The notes: generated by a model from the sequence alone, not told the origin. Shown: positions 25,413 to 40,017, numbered from the stretch's first letter. The stretch: DNA of 64,000 nt from Anoplolepis gracilipes (GCF_047496725.1 NC_132973.1:2951233-3015232), one strand, 5' to 3'. Translations and numbers: made by a program.

Positions 25413-26730
25413 ATTCGCTTATCTTACTATCAAGTACAAATTAGGATACTTTTAAATAATAGCTAAAGCTGGTAACAACACTTTTATGACTGCTGCGATA
25501 AATGAATTTTTGATAACTTTTTAAAATTATCCAAGATCCATATTTATCTGGTTAAAAAATATGAAATGATGACGCAGGATTGATGCTTTTTTTTTTATTT
25601 TATCTTCTTTTTTCCATATTTTATATTTTTAGATAATAAGCTTGCATTTTTAATAATTATCTTAAAATTGAAAAGGATCTCTTTTCCTCTTTTCTTTCTC
25701 TACTAAACGTTAAGAAAATATGCAATTTTATCTTATCATTTTATCTTGCAATAAAAATATTTCGTTTACGATGCATACGAACACGACAGAACGAGATTGG
25801 CTCGATCGTTATTTTTGATAAGTCAACAGTACTGCAAACGGGACGAGTTCAATTTAATCCTCACGATTTTCTCGTATTCGCATTTGCGCGCGCGAGCACC
25901 GTCGACATTAATCCCTGGTTAATTTAAGGATTCGAAATCCGCCGTCGAAGTTTGAGCGAGTTAAAAGTCGTCAGGATTTTAGGCGAGTTTAACTGTGAGT
26001 AAAATTTCCGCTCCAAAGAAAGCGAGCGAACAGATCGAATCTCATTACGGTCGAATTCTCCTCGGTGTTTTGCAATCTTTTTCTTTCGTCTCCTTTTTTC
26101 GTTTGTCGTTCTATCCTCTTCACCACTATTCTTCCTATTTTTCCTTTCGAATTTATTTACATAAATCATCGCATTTGGAACACTCTTCCTGTGATGTGCA
26201 GTACAATCTTGATTTATTTGAATATCTGTGTATGTATTTCGAGTTTGCTTGCTTTTTCGATAAACTACAGTTTTCGTTGAAATGTTTTAAATGTGAACAC
26301 ATGTGAGTATGTAATTTCCGTTTGTAATTGTACCAACGTACAATTGTACTCGTCAAATTACGCGCTATGTTTGTCTATGCTTATTCTCCAAAGAGGTACA
26401 CGACTCGGTAATGATAAGTGCTATTTCGAAATTATATACTTTAAAATTTTGTTCATTTATATAAAAAAAAAAAAAAAAAATAAAAAAATAAAAAAAATTT
26501 TAAATATGACGAGTGTAAAGTTCTTTCTTTTGTTTGCCTTTTATTTGTATGTACAAGTAACATTTTTTCTAAGTGTGAGCTTAGAAAATAAAGTTGCATT
26601 GAACATTACTTCCACAGCAGTAACACAGTAAATTGCTCTTAGAGTACTTGTAACTCGACTATATCCATTACTGATTACTTCGTTTTTTTTTCCTTTTATA
26701 TTTCTCTCTCTCTCTCTCTCTCTCTCTTTG
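25413..26730. other. AT-rich non-coding stretch
   Basis: It includes an A-rich run (26463-26500) and a (CT)n run (26704-26727). Short frames are unrecognised. Confidence 0.45.
26704..26727 (+). repeat. (CT)n microsatellite
   Basis: About 12 CT units. Confidence 0.88.
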
Positions 26731-27835
26731 TTTCATCTGTTCACTAGATGCCATTCGTTCGCGTCACATTTGGATTCCCATCGGTTGCATCCGGCATTGT
26801 GTTTCGTCACCGACGACGTTGCTAGTCGTTGTGATCGGTCGCACGTCGCCGTCACCGGACGACGAACTCTCCGGTTCGATATATTGCAATTATCGCGGCT
26901 CGATGTCGATCGCTCGTGACTCTGGCGCGCTTCTTTCCACATCTCAGCATCTTGTTTCCGTCCTTTATCAGCTCTTTTCCGATCAACTGTCTCCCTTTCT
27001 TCCGTCCACCCTTGCTCCCCATCCGTTTTTCCTTCGTACAATCCATATCCCCATCTTTGTCTTTCTTCATCGCGTCGCGTCGTTATTACGGATTATCACG
27101 CGAGAGCCGGAATTTCATTTCACTCTAATTGAACGTAGCGCGGGACGTTTCCGTTGTTAGATGCACGACGGGTCTCCCATGATTCATCGAGCGTAAGCAG
27201 ATAGTCGAGCGGAGTAGTGGTAGGGGAGGGGGTGGTAGTTTGAAACGCGCAGAGAGAAGACGAGGAACGTGGAGGAGAAAGGTCGCATTGCTCGCTTATT
27301 CGCCCCATCCCCGTTACCCTCTCGGTAAGTACGTAAGTACTTTTGTAGCGCGTCCGTTCCGTATAACGTGTCGTATGCTGCAACAACAACAACGCGGCTA
27401 ATTCCTTAAGTAGGTGTACGAGGTAACGAGGCTTTCGTCGACGCGACGCGACGCGACGCAGGAAATTCCACGCGATTCCGTCGGCGTTTCCTCTCTTCCT
27501 TCCAATCTCCTTTGACTGCGCGACCCTTTTCCGCGATTGTATGCGTCGCGTCGTGCGTTTCGCGAACAATTACCCTTCGAATTACGTCCGAATGCGCGAA
27601 TGCGAGTTGTACTCCAATTTCGCGTAAATGCACCGCGATATTATATGCCGCGTATATATGTTGAGTCACGTTCTCGATGGAAGCGCATCGCATGCCGCAA
27701 CACAAAGACAGGCGCCGTCGTGTACTACGGGATTGGGTCGCGGGATTATAACGGCGGGACCGAGTTAAAAGCTGTTACGTTGCTGCATATTCAGATCGGG
27801 CATTATAATAGAATCAAATTTAATGCCAATCACTA
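26731..27835. other. CpG-rich block without recognisable gene
   Basis: One of the larger CpG-rich blocks, with a CGACG-type tandem (27436-27457, repeats of GACGC) and frames up to 149 codons on the minus strand (27120-27569). The frames are Arg/Thr/Ser-rich and unrecognised. It is a candidate regulatory region or untranslated first exon. Confidence 0.45.
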
Positions 27836-27890
27836 ACTCTATTTGATTGAATTGATTATGTATTATTAAATGGAAATGCATCATAATTAA

Positions 27891-28157
27891 CCTTTATTCC
27901 GTACTGATATGGATCATTTTTGTCTGTGATTTTTCTCACAACGTCAATTTCTCGAAAACAAATAATCATAAAATAATATATTTAGGTAAATTATTTTTCA
28001 AATTTATTATTTTAATCTTTATTTAGAACGTTCAAAGAAGGTATATACATTTTTTCACATTTTTTAAAACACTTTTACATATTAATAAACTTATCGAAAA
28101 TACCATGACCCACCTGTACAGGTAGAAGGTGCCAAAAATAACAATACGGAGTAAGGG
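27891..28157. mobile_element. piggyBac-like MITE, 267 bp, with TTAA target duplication
   Basis: Exact TTAA flanks both ends (27887-27890, 28158-28161). The inward-read termini are CCTTTATTCCGTACTG and CCCTTACTCCGTATTG (13 of 16 identical). TTAA duplication with CCY-starting ends is characteristic of the piggyBac superfamily. There is no coding capacity. The right subterminal part holds GGTGCCAAAAA, a motif also present in the element at 40022-40241. Confidence 0.78.
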
Positions 28158-28161
28158 TTAA

Positions 28162-29177
28162 GCAGTGTATTGTTATAGCTTTTTCATCTACTTTTTTTAA
28201 TATTATACAATATATTTTATAATGTATTCTAAATAAATTCAATATTGTTTTTCTCTTCGAATATTATATCCAAACTTTCTCGAGATAAATGGCAATGTAT
28301 TAAAGAATAAATACAAAATATATACATGCACAATAATAGCGTTATCTTATGCAATTACGGAAGAATAACTATATTTCGAAAGATTCTTTACTGTAATGCA
28401 TCTATTTTATGACACTTACTTTCATTTTTTGTGTCATAATATATTTTATCTTATTTTCGTAAAATCGCGCCTTATGTAATATTTTCTAATGTTTAAATTA
28501 AAAAAAAATTTTTTTTTCTTTTTTGAATTTACATGTCCCCTCGATATAAATAAATACACAGAAATTCCATCGCGAGTATTACAGACTTTCTATTATTGAC
28601 ATATTTCTGCCTGTCAATTTCGCTTCTTTTGTCTATTTCACGATGATGGATTGGACGGCGTGTCGTGGCCGACTATATCAACTGCGTCCAAACTCGATAT
28701 CACTGACGTATCAATATACTTTAATTACCGGGATGCTGGTGCGCACGTGCCTTTGCGCTTACGGCTCGTACCTCTGATACCTACCTGCCAAGCTAGCGAT
28801 ATCACTATTGCCCTCCTCGAAGCGGAATTTCATTTCATTTAATAGAACACCACGTATCTACAACCCTATCTCACGACATGTGTGTTCACCGTTTGGTTAT
28901 GCACGGGGTGTGTCACGTACGAATGTTTCCGCTATTTTCGCGTGTTGGTGTGTTGCATGACACGCAGTGAAACTCCAGCGTCCCGCATCTCCGCGCGCGA
29001 ATGCGCGTCACACATTTCTTCGTAATCGGATCGCGCGTGTCCCCGAACACGAATCCTCTCGCTCGATGGTGGTGATTCTAGCCGGTTATTAATTTCGACG
29101 AGCTTCTTAATTACTTGAATTACGTTGCACGTTTACCATGTATGCGCGCGTGCACGCGTGTGTGGTCGCGCACATGT

Positions 29178-29219
<42 letters not shown>

Positions 29220-29386
29220 GCACACGAAGTGATCGGTACAGCTGTACATCCCTAAGCCACGTAGGTAGAAACTAGTTTTGCAGAAATAGTATATGTCGAG
29301 ATCGCACACGCACATAGAGACATTGGGCTTTCAACGACTCTTGCATAGCGTTTGTTACACGTGGCTGAATTAAATGTTTTAACGTT
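28162..29386. other. AT-rich then CpG-rich interval
   Basis: 28640-29170 is CpG-rich with alternating purine-pyrimidine GCGCGTGCACGCGTGTG stretches. A (TA)n run follows at 29175-29215. There is no gene. Confidence 0.45.
29175..29215 (+). repeat. (TA)n microsatellite with flanking GTATGTG
   Basis: About 18 TA units inside an alternating purine-pyrimidine tract. Confidence 0.88.
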
Positions 29387-29394
29387 GTTGTTAT
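29387..29394 (+). repeat. Left 8-bp target-site duplication of the hAT-type element
   Basis: GTTGTTAT lies directly before the CAGGAACC terminus and is repeated exactly at 30150-30157 after the CCCTG terminus. Confidence 0.85.
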
Positions 29395-30149
29395 CAGGAA
29401 CCCGGGCCGAAAGCTTTTTTCAGTTCGGTTCCGGTTACGGTTTAATAAAACATCGAATAAGTGCTTCAGTTTCAGTTTCGATTTCTTGACCAGTGAACGA
29501 AACCGAAACCGAAAACATTACAGTTTTTTTAAACTTTTTTTTTTTCGATTATAGTTACTTGTACGGAAAGAGTTTGAAGTAATGATAAATTTAATAAAAT
29601 CACTTTTTTTATATTTATTTTATTAAATTGTATATTTGCAAATGACAAGAAATAAAAGTAAAAAATTATATTATTTAATACAAGGTTTTATTTTATGCAT
29701 ATACATGTGTAAAAGATAAACTGAAATGTAATTTGATGGATTCAGATAGAAGAATTAAGATATAAGCGACGTAGAGATAATAATTAACAATAATAATAAA
29801 ATATTTAGAACAGTTAAAAAATCTAAAAAAGCATAACGTTATTTTACTCTAAACTGATATTTCTAAAAACTTATTATTAAAAAAATTAAGCATTTTCAAT
29901 CGAGCATTAAGTCATATTGATTCATATTGATTCAACTATGAAAAATAGATCTATACATATATAGATTAAGAGCCGGAAAAAGAATCGAAAAAAACTGTTA
30001 ACCGTAAATAATATTATTGGTTCGGTTATGATTTCGGTATTCTAAATTTTATAAAATTTGGTTTCGGTTTCGGTTTCGGTATCGGTTCATCTAAAAAAAG
30101 GGTTACGGAACGGTTTTTGATTTCAATTCCAGTTCGGTCCGGATCCCTG
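29395..30149. mobile_element. Non-autonomous hAT-type DNA transposon, 755 bp, with 8-bp target-site duplication
   Basis: The ends are imperfect terminal inverted repeats, CAGGAACCCGGGCCGAA on the left and CAGGGATCCGGACCGAA reading in from the right (14 of 17 identical). The element is flanked on both sides by GTTGTTAT (29387-29394 and 30150-30157), an exact 8-bp duplication. The CAGGG-type ends and 8-bp duplication are hallmarks of the hAT superfamily. The subterminal regions carry many GGTTTCGGTTTCGG-like repeats in opposite orientations (about 29420-29515 and 30015-30125). The AT-rich middle has no transposase frame, so the element depends on an enzyme made elsewhere. Confidence 0.88.
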
Positions 30150-30157
30150 GTTGTTAT
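30150..30157 (+). repeat. Right 8-bp target-site duplication of the hAT-type element
   Basis: GTTGTTAT lies directly after the right terminus and matches 29387-29394 without mismatch, which suggests a fairly recent insertion. Confidence 0.85.
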
Positions 30158-32823
30158 ACACATGTTGAAAGTATTTCATTTATTTATGAACGTAAAAATG
30201 ATGCTTTTTTTCTCCTTTTTTTAATGTGTGCTTTATAAAATAATTATTTTTTTGATGTTAGAAATACAAATTTTTATTTATCGTCATTCATTGATAAACG
30301 CCAGTAATGATTAGTTAGAGTTTCATTTATAATCATACTAAACAATGTACCTCAACTAAACGAAGTAAATGATTAATCTTCATGAGATTGACATGCATCC
30401 AAAATAGACGTAAATGTGATATGATCTATAGTTATAATTCTACAGGAGAGGTTGATAAAATAATTATTCCTTTGTTACGTATTTAAGAACGCATATATAT
30501 ATATTGTCAGTATTTTGAATTTCGGATTAGGAATAAACTGATTTCCATGATAAACTTTAAAAGTCAAATCAGTAGGTTTTTATAAAAATTCATCAATTGA
30601 TCTATTATCGGACTGTGTGTTTTTGAATTGAAACGATAGGATCGTTATTGGCAGTTGATGGCTAAATCTGCGTTAAACATACTTTCGGTTTGTCGCGAAT
30701 ACGGGCATAATTATGCGCCCCGACGTACCACATCGTGTTGATACAAACGGTATGAATAGATACGCGTGCGGTGGCACCTGTTTCAGGTAATACAAGATAA
30801 TCCACTCTAGCAAGACTAGCTGCCGCTTGGTCCTTCGATAACGTATTCCCACGCTCCCTGGCCATTCGATCATCGCAATTATATCGTTCGCGATGTTATC
30901 GCGGATCCGAATTAGGGCCCGTGCTTGTCGCGGAAATGGAGCGGAATCGACAATTCGCATTTTCTCCCTCCGCCTAGCAATCTCTACGCAAATCGTTCCA
31001 ATTTGCAATCATTGTGTATAAACAGGGAGAAGCGATAATATCTATATTTTTAATTTTGAAGAAACGATATTATTTGGAGTAGATAATAATACAGTATTAT
31101 TTTGTATAGCTCACAGAGTGTGTGTTCAGTAATTTTAATATTATTGAAATACTGCGATGATAAATTTAGAAAATAAATATAATAACATTCGCGAAATATT
31201 ATTAATACAAGTTATTCGTAAAATTATATTGTTTGTTTAAAGAAATAAGAATACATTTTTTAATGTACAAATGCACTTAACAAATCTATTTGATTTCTGT
31301 TTTCATTGAAATGTTAAAAAATCGTTATTTTAAAATGGGAAATTCGTTGTATCAAACTTGATTTTTAACGATTTGATTATTTTTTAACGAGAATACGTAT
31401 AACATTGTTACATTTAGTTAATTGATCGCAAAATTTGTAACTTTGTTTCATCATAGATATTTATACACGACGAAACTGTTTGATTTTCGATTTCAAACTA
31501 CTCCGGGACAATTTCGGCGAAATTGTTCATTTCCATTTTGGATGCAAACCCATTCGCATATCGAAATCAACGTGTTATAACGAAAAAAGCGATACAGCAA
31601 ATGGAGATGGTGTAACGCGATATCTTTGTCATTTCCATCGAAACAACAATACAACCAAGGATTCGTTCGGGATAACAACGTTATACATTAATTTTTGTCG
31701 CTGGAAAATATTTCATCGGTAACATCTAATAATTCTACTTACCAGTCGGAGAGATATTTACGACTTAAGCGCGTCGTGATTATAAACGCCAACGGTGAGG
31801 AGGGGTGGAGGTGGGGGTGGGGGAACAAAATTTATTGCCACTGTTTGCTCAGCACGATCTGTCTTTTCCCGCGAGCTGGATATCTCTTTATTTTTTTCTC
31901 TTCTTTAATTCGAGCTGTTTTCTCGGCAAGCTGTATCGTCGGGGAAAAAAATCGAGATAGCCATCATCGATCCGTGCGGTCGTCTTTGCGTTTCGTCGGC
32001 AAAAAACGGAGGAATCGACGATTAAGTATCGCGTTCGAAATATTCCTCGTCGGCCTTGATTCGACGATGGTTTCGGGGTCAGATCCCGAAGCGCCGAGTG
32101 GACCCGCGGGAAATCTTGGCCGTCGTCTCGATGGTTGAACCCGTCCTGCGAAACCTGGGAGAGCATGGCGCCTGCCTCGTGCGCACGTCAAGATAACAAG
32201 GACGAAGTGGAGATTGCTTCATTAGCAGCAGCGCGTAATTCCGCGCCGTGTCTCTCTCTCTCTCTCTCTAACGCTCCCTCTCTTTCTCTAGTTTTACGGT
32301 TATCGGAATGCAGAGAACACGTTTGTTTAGATGGCCTTCGTAAATTATTCCTCTCACGTATATATTAGCTTTTCAGAAGGGCAAATAAAACATGGTTTCT
32401 TACGACGACTTATTAACTTGGTAAAAAATTATTTTAGTTAATTGATATGCGATATATGCGCATGCATATACGTTTTACGTGGATGATAAAAAGTTAATAA
32501 GAGATATGTAATTGCGCTTGATGTTACATTAATTTAATTAGCATCTATCAATTATTTAATAGGAATTGATAATTTGTCATTATATTTTGAAGTATAGGTA
32601 TTTAAGGTAGAAATAAATGAGAGCTGAAACATCCGATCCGCAAAGGAAATATTTCTTTGTCCGTCTTGGCATTAGAGATAAAACAGTGATAAACGGCAGC
32701 CATCTCTCACAATCTGCATCAGATTAATCTACATAATGTCGATCTAAATCTCGGAATTTACATAACATTGATATGAAGCCCATAAAAAACGTAGGACGTA
32801 CGGTCGTATAAACTGGGGTTAAA
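30158..32823. other. AT-rich sequence with CpG-rich blocks
   Basis: The CpG-rich blocks are at about 30620-31000 and 31760-32260. The latter has a 147-codon plus frame (31695-32138) overlapping 92- and 75-codon minus frames, all unrecognised. CT repeats lie near 32251-32290. Confidence 0.4.
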
Positions 32824-33071
32824 ATGATGAGTGTGTCCATTTCAGAATTGAGGGAAAATTTCCTATTTTTTATTTCTTTTTCTTTTATGTGTGTGCACAC
32901 ACTTTATATTTCAAGTTACGTGTATGTGTGTTTGTATAGGGGTAATATTATATCCTCAAATATGCAGACATTTTTTATTGAGCATAATCGTCATAAAAAT
33001 TTGCAAATCTGTACGGTACTTTAGCACCACGTGTCTGATTATCTCTAAATTCAGTGCAACGTTCGAGGAGC

Positions 33072-33114
<43 letters not shown>

Positions 33115-36100
33115 AAACTTCCATCACAGTCGCCCCACCGTGAAAAATCCTCTAATTACGCTCGCGCGCGCGCGATGATTAACGGCCACCGGGTGTTTTA
33201 ATTGTTCACATTTTTTTCTATCGACAGCTTTGATTCACGTGCCTGGGTTTGCTCTTCTCCAGCGCGACATTTCAGAGACAAATTGGCGCTCGCGCTTGCT
33301 CGCGCTAAATCGCGCAGGAAGATAAAGAGTACTGGGCTCTGCCAGTCGCGCGGTAATTAATCAACGCTGTAGCCGCATCGCGTAATTGTTTATGCAACAT
33401 GGCTCATTGTTAGCCGGCAACAATGCTGCTCGACGGCCGACAATAATGGCTACTACCTCCACGGCTGGTGTGCGCGAAGTGGTACACTTTATCGTTCATA
33501 TTTCTGTATCCCGCCAGAGTCGTTTCTTTGTTCACGAACTACCGCCTGCGATTGCAAGCAGGATAGATGAAATTGTGTCTGGTCAGCCGTGTGTGTTGCG
33601 AGTTTCTATTTGGTCTGATTGATTTCCGACGAAGAGATAAATGTTGAGTCGGAACATCCGATTCGAGTGTCAATGACGTGATAAACGAGAGAACTTTTAA
33701 CCAGAGAGGCTAAAGTTTAGAGTCTCTGTGAAAAAAATTATATTACTATTTAGAAAATTTTAACATTTGCAAATTGTGGCTTTGATATCACAGAGTTCTT
33801 TGTATGTGTATGTAAATATGTATGTGAGAGAAATAGACTTACTATAATTTAGCGTATAAATTGAATCAAAAATAATAGTTGATTCTGTATAAAACGCTTT
33901 AAAAGGTCATACAAAGGATGTATCAGCTTATGTTATTTTTTTCAATTGGACCAACAATAATTAAAAATGTTGCAAGTTTTCAAAATTCAAAATTTCTTTA
34001 ATTTATCATTTTGGAAATTCGTAAAATTAATTTATGTTATTCATATATTTTTATTATATTATGCTTTTATTTTATAATTGTATATTTCAATTTTATTTTA
34101 TTCTGTTATAAATGTTTATAATCCCTTCCTTGTTTTACATAAAGAGACAACAACATTACACAAACAGGATCTTTTTTTCTACAATTCTACTTTTCTACGA
34201 ATTCTCTTTCCCCGGATTCTCGCGCGGATTCTCTGTCCGATGAAGCGAAAAATTTCATAAATTATATTAGATACGCCGCTAGGAGTAATTTTATGGGACG
34301 AAATTGTCAGTGTATTAACGAAAGGCTTCTAAATAATTTACAATGCAGGGCATTCGTATTGAAAATAAGGCCGTAGAACGTATTTTTTTCTGTTCCTTTT
34401 TTTTTTCTTCAATACAATCTTTCGAAGCTGGTTGTAATAACTAAGTGTTTTTATTACAATATTCTTATATAATAATTTGAGAATTATTAGTATCATGTTT
34501 TTATTTTTGAAAAATTGACAAATTAATTTAATCAAAATGTTTATTGATTATATACAACGATGCACTTTTTTCTTTATTGAATATCGAAATGAAATTCTAT
34601 ATATTCAGAACAGATCTTAGAAAGGTTGTTATCAGAAAGTTGATAATAAATGTCGCACGTATTTATAGTAACGTATAGTAACTTTTCTTTCTTCTTAATA
34701 TTCTTCTCGGAATATTCCGGTTACTTCATTTTTAATTAAACGCGTTTGTGCTCTAAAGTCTTGATTTGGATACAAAGTTCTCCGTAATTGGATGCTTCTC
34801 TGCTCTGATCCGAAAAATCTTCCTAGACAGTAATTAATTTTTTCGCCTACACTAACAGGAAAAACGGAAGAGGATTGAATTGAACTTTCCACCGTGCGAT
34901 TGATATATCTTTGATACCGCCTGCCTTCATCCTTAATTGGAAGATTGTAAAGACCACCACGCTAAATTATTTTCTATCGTTTCCCCGGCGAAGAGTTACG
35001 ACTCCATAATTAACAATGCGTCTTAAGATTCGAATAATATATCGATAAGATTGGCCAAATCGCTCTTCTATTATTTTTATGTAGAAAAAAATGAGAGCTT
35101 CATCTTCTTAAACAAAATTAAGAGGATAGAAAATTGATTAAACTATAGGATTAATATATAGCGATGTCTCTTACACGCTCGATCGCGCGTATTACATTTA
35201 GTCGCAAAAAAGTCTCGGCTATCTATAGCAGACAAGATAAACCTTGGTGTACCTGGCACCGTACGTACGTTCGCATCGGCGAATCCATCCGTTCCTCTCG
35301 GAACAAATAGAGCGTATCGCTATCGTCGCAACATGCAAACAGGTACGCGCTTATCATACTCGTCGTCGTCATAATCGCAGCTCGCGATATTAAAAGCCGC
35401 AAAGTAGCCACTGCGAAATAAGAATAATTAAAAATTTGTTCCGTGATGCATAATGCTCGTTCTTTGATGTCGCAATGTTTTTCCTGCACTTGCGAGCGAT
35501 GCAAGTCTGATGCGGGATACGCGTTGTTTTAAAATTAAGATAGCAAATACATAAATATAATAAACATTTAGACATTTGAATCGCATTATATCGCTTGGTA
35601 AGTTACAGTTAGGATGATCAATTTTGAAGGAATTTATTATGAAAAAAAGGGATTCAAACACATGTCACTATTAAGTAGTTAATGCGCTAATTTATAAGTT
35701 TAATATAATGTATATAATATATAATATCATATTTAATATGAGAGATATGATATCTTATATTACGTTATATATCAATTAAAACTCGTAGATTAATTTGTGA
35801 GAAAACAAAATTAGATTTTGCGAAATTATAATAGATTATAAGAGATTATAAGGATTCTCTCTTTCTATCTCTCTCGTTGAAAGAAAAATATCTTTTTTTT
35901 ATTTAATTTTTTAAGCTACGATGAAATTGTGTGGAAAGTTAAATGTATTAAATTGAACACTTTTATAGAATTATAAAGTATATAAAACAAAAAAATCAAA
36001 AAATCCAATAGGCGAACTGAAAACTTAAAAAGTACTTTGATGGATTATAATTCTATCAGTCGATTGCATTTTATGTGATTCCGCCGTTTTAGTTTAATCA

Positions 36101-38140
36101 TCCGTCTTCACTAAAAAGTTAGAACGGAATAAAGATTATAATTTTGGAACCTTCTGTATTTCAGAAGTTTAAAAGTTAAGATGTATAAAGTTATGAAACG
36201 ATAGTTTGGCATAGTTCTTTTCCCAGTTTAAAGAAAGTTGTTTTTTAGCATGACGTTTATTACGCGCGCGGAACAGTTAAATTATGCAGGAATAAACAAA
36301 AAAAAAAAATGAATAATTGCATTAAAATTATGTCGATATTATGAAAAGAAACCATTTGTATCTCGTGAAAAATATTTGCCTGATTACTTTTAAAGATTAT
36401 CTAGTAATTAATTATTTAGCAATATTCTTAAATGTAATACCAATTGCATCTGTACTGTGCGTATCAATAAATATAAATCTTAATCCGGAAAGTTAAGATT
36501 ACGATAAGTCAGTTTAAATATAACGTATGAATTGTGCAAGACTTATAATACATTTTACGAAAAATACAGATTGCGGAAACAAATAAATATAAAATATATT
36601 TATATAATAACTGCTTTATTACTATTTTTTAAAAATTATTAATGAAAAGCTTTACATATCCCGCAACGTAAAAGTGCAATATTGTACGTGTGTGTGGTGT
36701 GTGAATATACAATTAGTAAAATATAATTTGTAATATATCTATTACACAAAGTGCTATTTGCAAAACAAATTGAACATAAATATTACAGGAGTAATTATAT
36801 CTCGCGAGGTACAGTTAATAAATGTAATAATATCAGGGATTGCATCTCACACTACTGATATATATGTATACGTGTATTTTTATTTAATCTAAAATTTAAA
36901 AAAAAAATTTTTTTTAATTCAAATTATACGCTCTGTATATTTTGCAACTAATATATATTTCTCATTATAATAGATATTAAAATTATGTTATTTTAAATTA
37001 ATTTATGTAGATTTTCGTGTAAGCTAAACAGTTTAATAATTATTTTTATTTTTAATTGAGCGGAACAGTAAAGCTTCTACGAAATTCCAGAACAACATGT
37101 AATCATTCATTCTAAATCTTTTTCTCTTAATATATTATCACCATTTAATTTAATCATTTAATTTAATCTTTTATATTTTAATTAGCAATCAATATCTTTC
37201 AACCATTATAAAGTCATTGTGCTAATCCACTTACTGATGATCTACGGAGAGAGATTATCATATTTTATTTTTTACTTCTCCTTTATATTTCTTTCCTTAT
37301 AAGCTATATATATATATATATATATAAGAACACTATGAAAACGTTTCTTTTTTTGATTCTCATTCTGGTCTATTCCGGTTGGAATGCATCAGCCATCGGT
37401 AAACCTCGGTAAATTTCTATCGATCGATTCGTCAAATGGTTCGTGTAGAGTCTCGTCCGCGGTTTGTCCTGAATCCCTGAACATCGGGTTCTCCTCTGTC
37501 AATCGGGTTGGGATTCGAGTCGGTCAGTGTGGATTTGACGAACTCATACTTCTAACCACGGAACCGCGAATTCTCGAGATCTAATAAAAGAAAATCGTAA
37601 TGGAACGATGGAGTTGGCATTACACGCATGCTCACGTCTAATCCAATCGTTGTCCTTTGAGGCTTCCAATTTTTTTTGTACATATATGTTTGACTTTATC
37701 TTATATCTAATTTTAGCTTAATTATTTTTCCCTTTTTGTGTCTTTTTCTACATATCAGAAATCATAGAAAAACAAAAACACAATTATAAGATTAAATGCC
37801 AATGTACTATAATAATTTTATTAGATAATTTATGCATCGATTAATAAAATTATTAATAATCAATTTAAAAAAATATTACTTTTATGAGTCCTTAGAGAAT
37901 TTTCTTATAAGTAAATCTATATTTTATATTCTATATTATATTTTTTTATTTACCTTTATTGGAGAGAATATATACATTATGCATGTTATATATATTTAAC
38001 ATAAACAATTTATTTATTGTTTTTATTTATGAATTATTTCTATTAATATTATATAAATATATAAATATTAGTTAGAAAAACTATAGTTTATCCATTTTTA
38101 TAAATATATATGAAATAATATAAATAAATCACTGTTGACG
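32824..38140. other. Long mostly AT-rich non-coding stretch
   Basis: It includes a (GA)n run (33075-33113), a CpG-rich block (33130-33620) and a long AT-rich tract from 35580 to 38140 with little complexity. No exon-like sequence was recognised. Confidence 0.45.
33075..33113 (+). repeat. (GA)n microsatellite
   Basis: About 17 GA units followed by GAAAGAG. Confidence 0.9.
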
Positions 38141-40017
38141 ACCAAATTTTAGATAAGCTGGCTAAACGAAGATTAAAATTCGTTTTCGCGAACAGGAATT
38201 AAATCTCGCGAAATCGGATATTTCTCGATACTACCGGTCGTTTACGTACGCTAGCTAAATTGTTACCTCGAACGTTAGGATTGATCGCGGCTTAAAGGAT
38301 ATCCAATAATCGGCGCGGAACGGTCTTGCGCTCGTTCCGCGCATTTCCGCGACCGTGATCGCTTTCCGCAGCAATTTACAATCTGTTCCGCACGATGATT
38401 CGCCCATCGTGCAAGACGCGTAAGGGGGCGTCTTAAAGATAGCACGTTAGCTTCGTCGTTGCTTCGGACTTACGAGCGTTATAACTCGTTTATCGGCGAT
38501 TCCGAAATGCCTTGCGACGATATAAATAATTAATGTAGCGACCCGAACGTTCGTACAATTTGTTAAATCATGGCGCTGTCTCGCCCATCCGCGTATTTTT
38601 AGGTGAATCGTAATCCCGCCCCGCGTATCTCGTGCTGGATAAATCCGTTTCGGATCGTTTTTATTTATTGGGATAGTCGATGTAAAAGGTTGGTCTCGGT
38701 CTCGCGTGCGCGAAATGACAAGGAAGAGCGAGATGATTCTCGAGCCGTCACTTGGAGTCGTGCAACGTTATTCAGCATACGCGTTTCTTTTTAAAAAGAG
38801 TTATGTAACTGTATACTTGACATAAAAGAAACTTCCAACGTGTAACGTTAACTCTCGAGAAGTTTCGTACGAGAAGTTGTATGTATTTTTTATCGTTACT
38901 TTTGCTTCAACTTCAACAACAGCACATCGAATCAGCAATGGCTTTCTGAGAAAGTCATAAACGTACTTGTTTCGGTGACAAAGCTCTACTTTTCGTAATA
39001 TTCGGTTTATAAGAGAATTAGTGTCTTAATGTAATTGTATTATGCTAATTTCTCGTACCTCTCTGCTTCACTCTCGGCTTGTTTAAAACAAAATTTAGAC
39101 GACTCATTCTTCAGAATTATTCTCGAAACGAATTATCCAAAATAAAAAGAAGTATACATGAAAAGATGTTTTCGCAATAAAAATTTCTCTGTATAAGATT
39201 TTCACGAGATTTAAATATTTAAATCTGAAATAATATGAATAATTTTGCGAAAAATTGTCAATTTTTGCAGAGAAATGATTGATTATTTTACTTGCGAGGT
39301 CAATAAGAGAAAAGAATGTGTCGACTTCGTATGATTCGTTCGAAGCGCGATGTTGTAGTGAGAAAGAAAATCGTGTACATATATCGAGTTCAACTTGCAC
39401 GCTCACCTTCGATACCTCTGTTAGCTGACATTGTTTTACGGCTCGTTGTTCTGCATGCCCCGGGAAAATTGTTCAGTCGCGCTCGATTTGCCACGAATGT
39501 GGCAGCAAAGTATCCGATATATGATTTCTTAGAAAGAACGAGACTGCTCAAGACGGGAGAACCGAATAAGGATATCAGGCACAGAGCGGGAAAGGATTCA
39601 TATAGCAGTCGAGTATGTTTGCTCAGATCCGTAACCGCGATATCAAATTTGAAGAATTTTTTATTTTCTAAGAAAATTGTGAGAAGCTACGAGCTTCTCT
39701 TGGCGGAAGTTTAATTAAAACTCGCCACTCTTATTGACTTAATATCCAATATTGAATATTTTTATAAGAGAAAATTTCAAATTTATTTTTTTCGGGAGAT
39801 AATATTTTTTACTATTTTTTAAAATATTTTTCAAGTTGAAATTTGTCGAAACTTTTCACATATTGGATATTTAGTGCGATGCTTTTTTTATTTACGTCAG
39901 TATATATCGTTATAATACTTCAATCTAAAAATCTAAATCCATCTAAAACATTTGCTCAGGGATAAAAAATAAATGATTAGTGTTTGTTAACATAAAATAA
40001 AAAAAACATATGTAAAT
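38141..40017. other. CpG-rich block followed by mixed sequence
   Basis: 38140-38800 is CpG-rich. A 132-codon plus frame (39316-39714) has the composition of chance frames here and no recognised domain. Confidence 0.4.

Noticed and set aside
27120..27569. 149-codon minus-strand frame
   Set aside because: Low-complexity Arg/Thr/Ser sequence with other frames also open and no similarity to a known protein.
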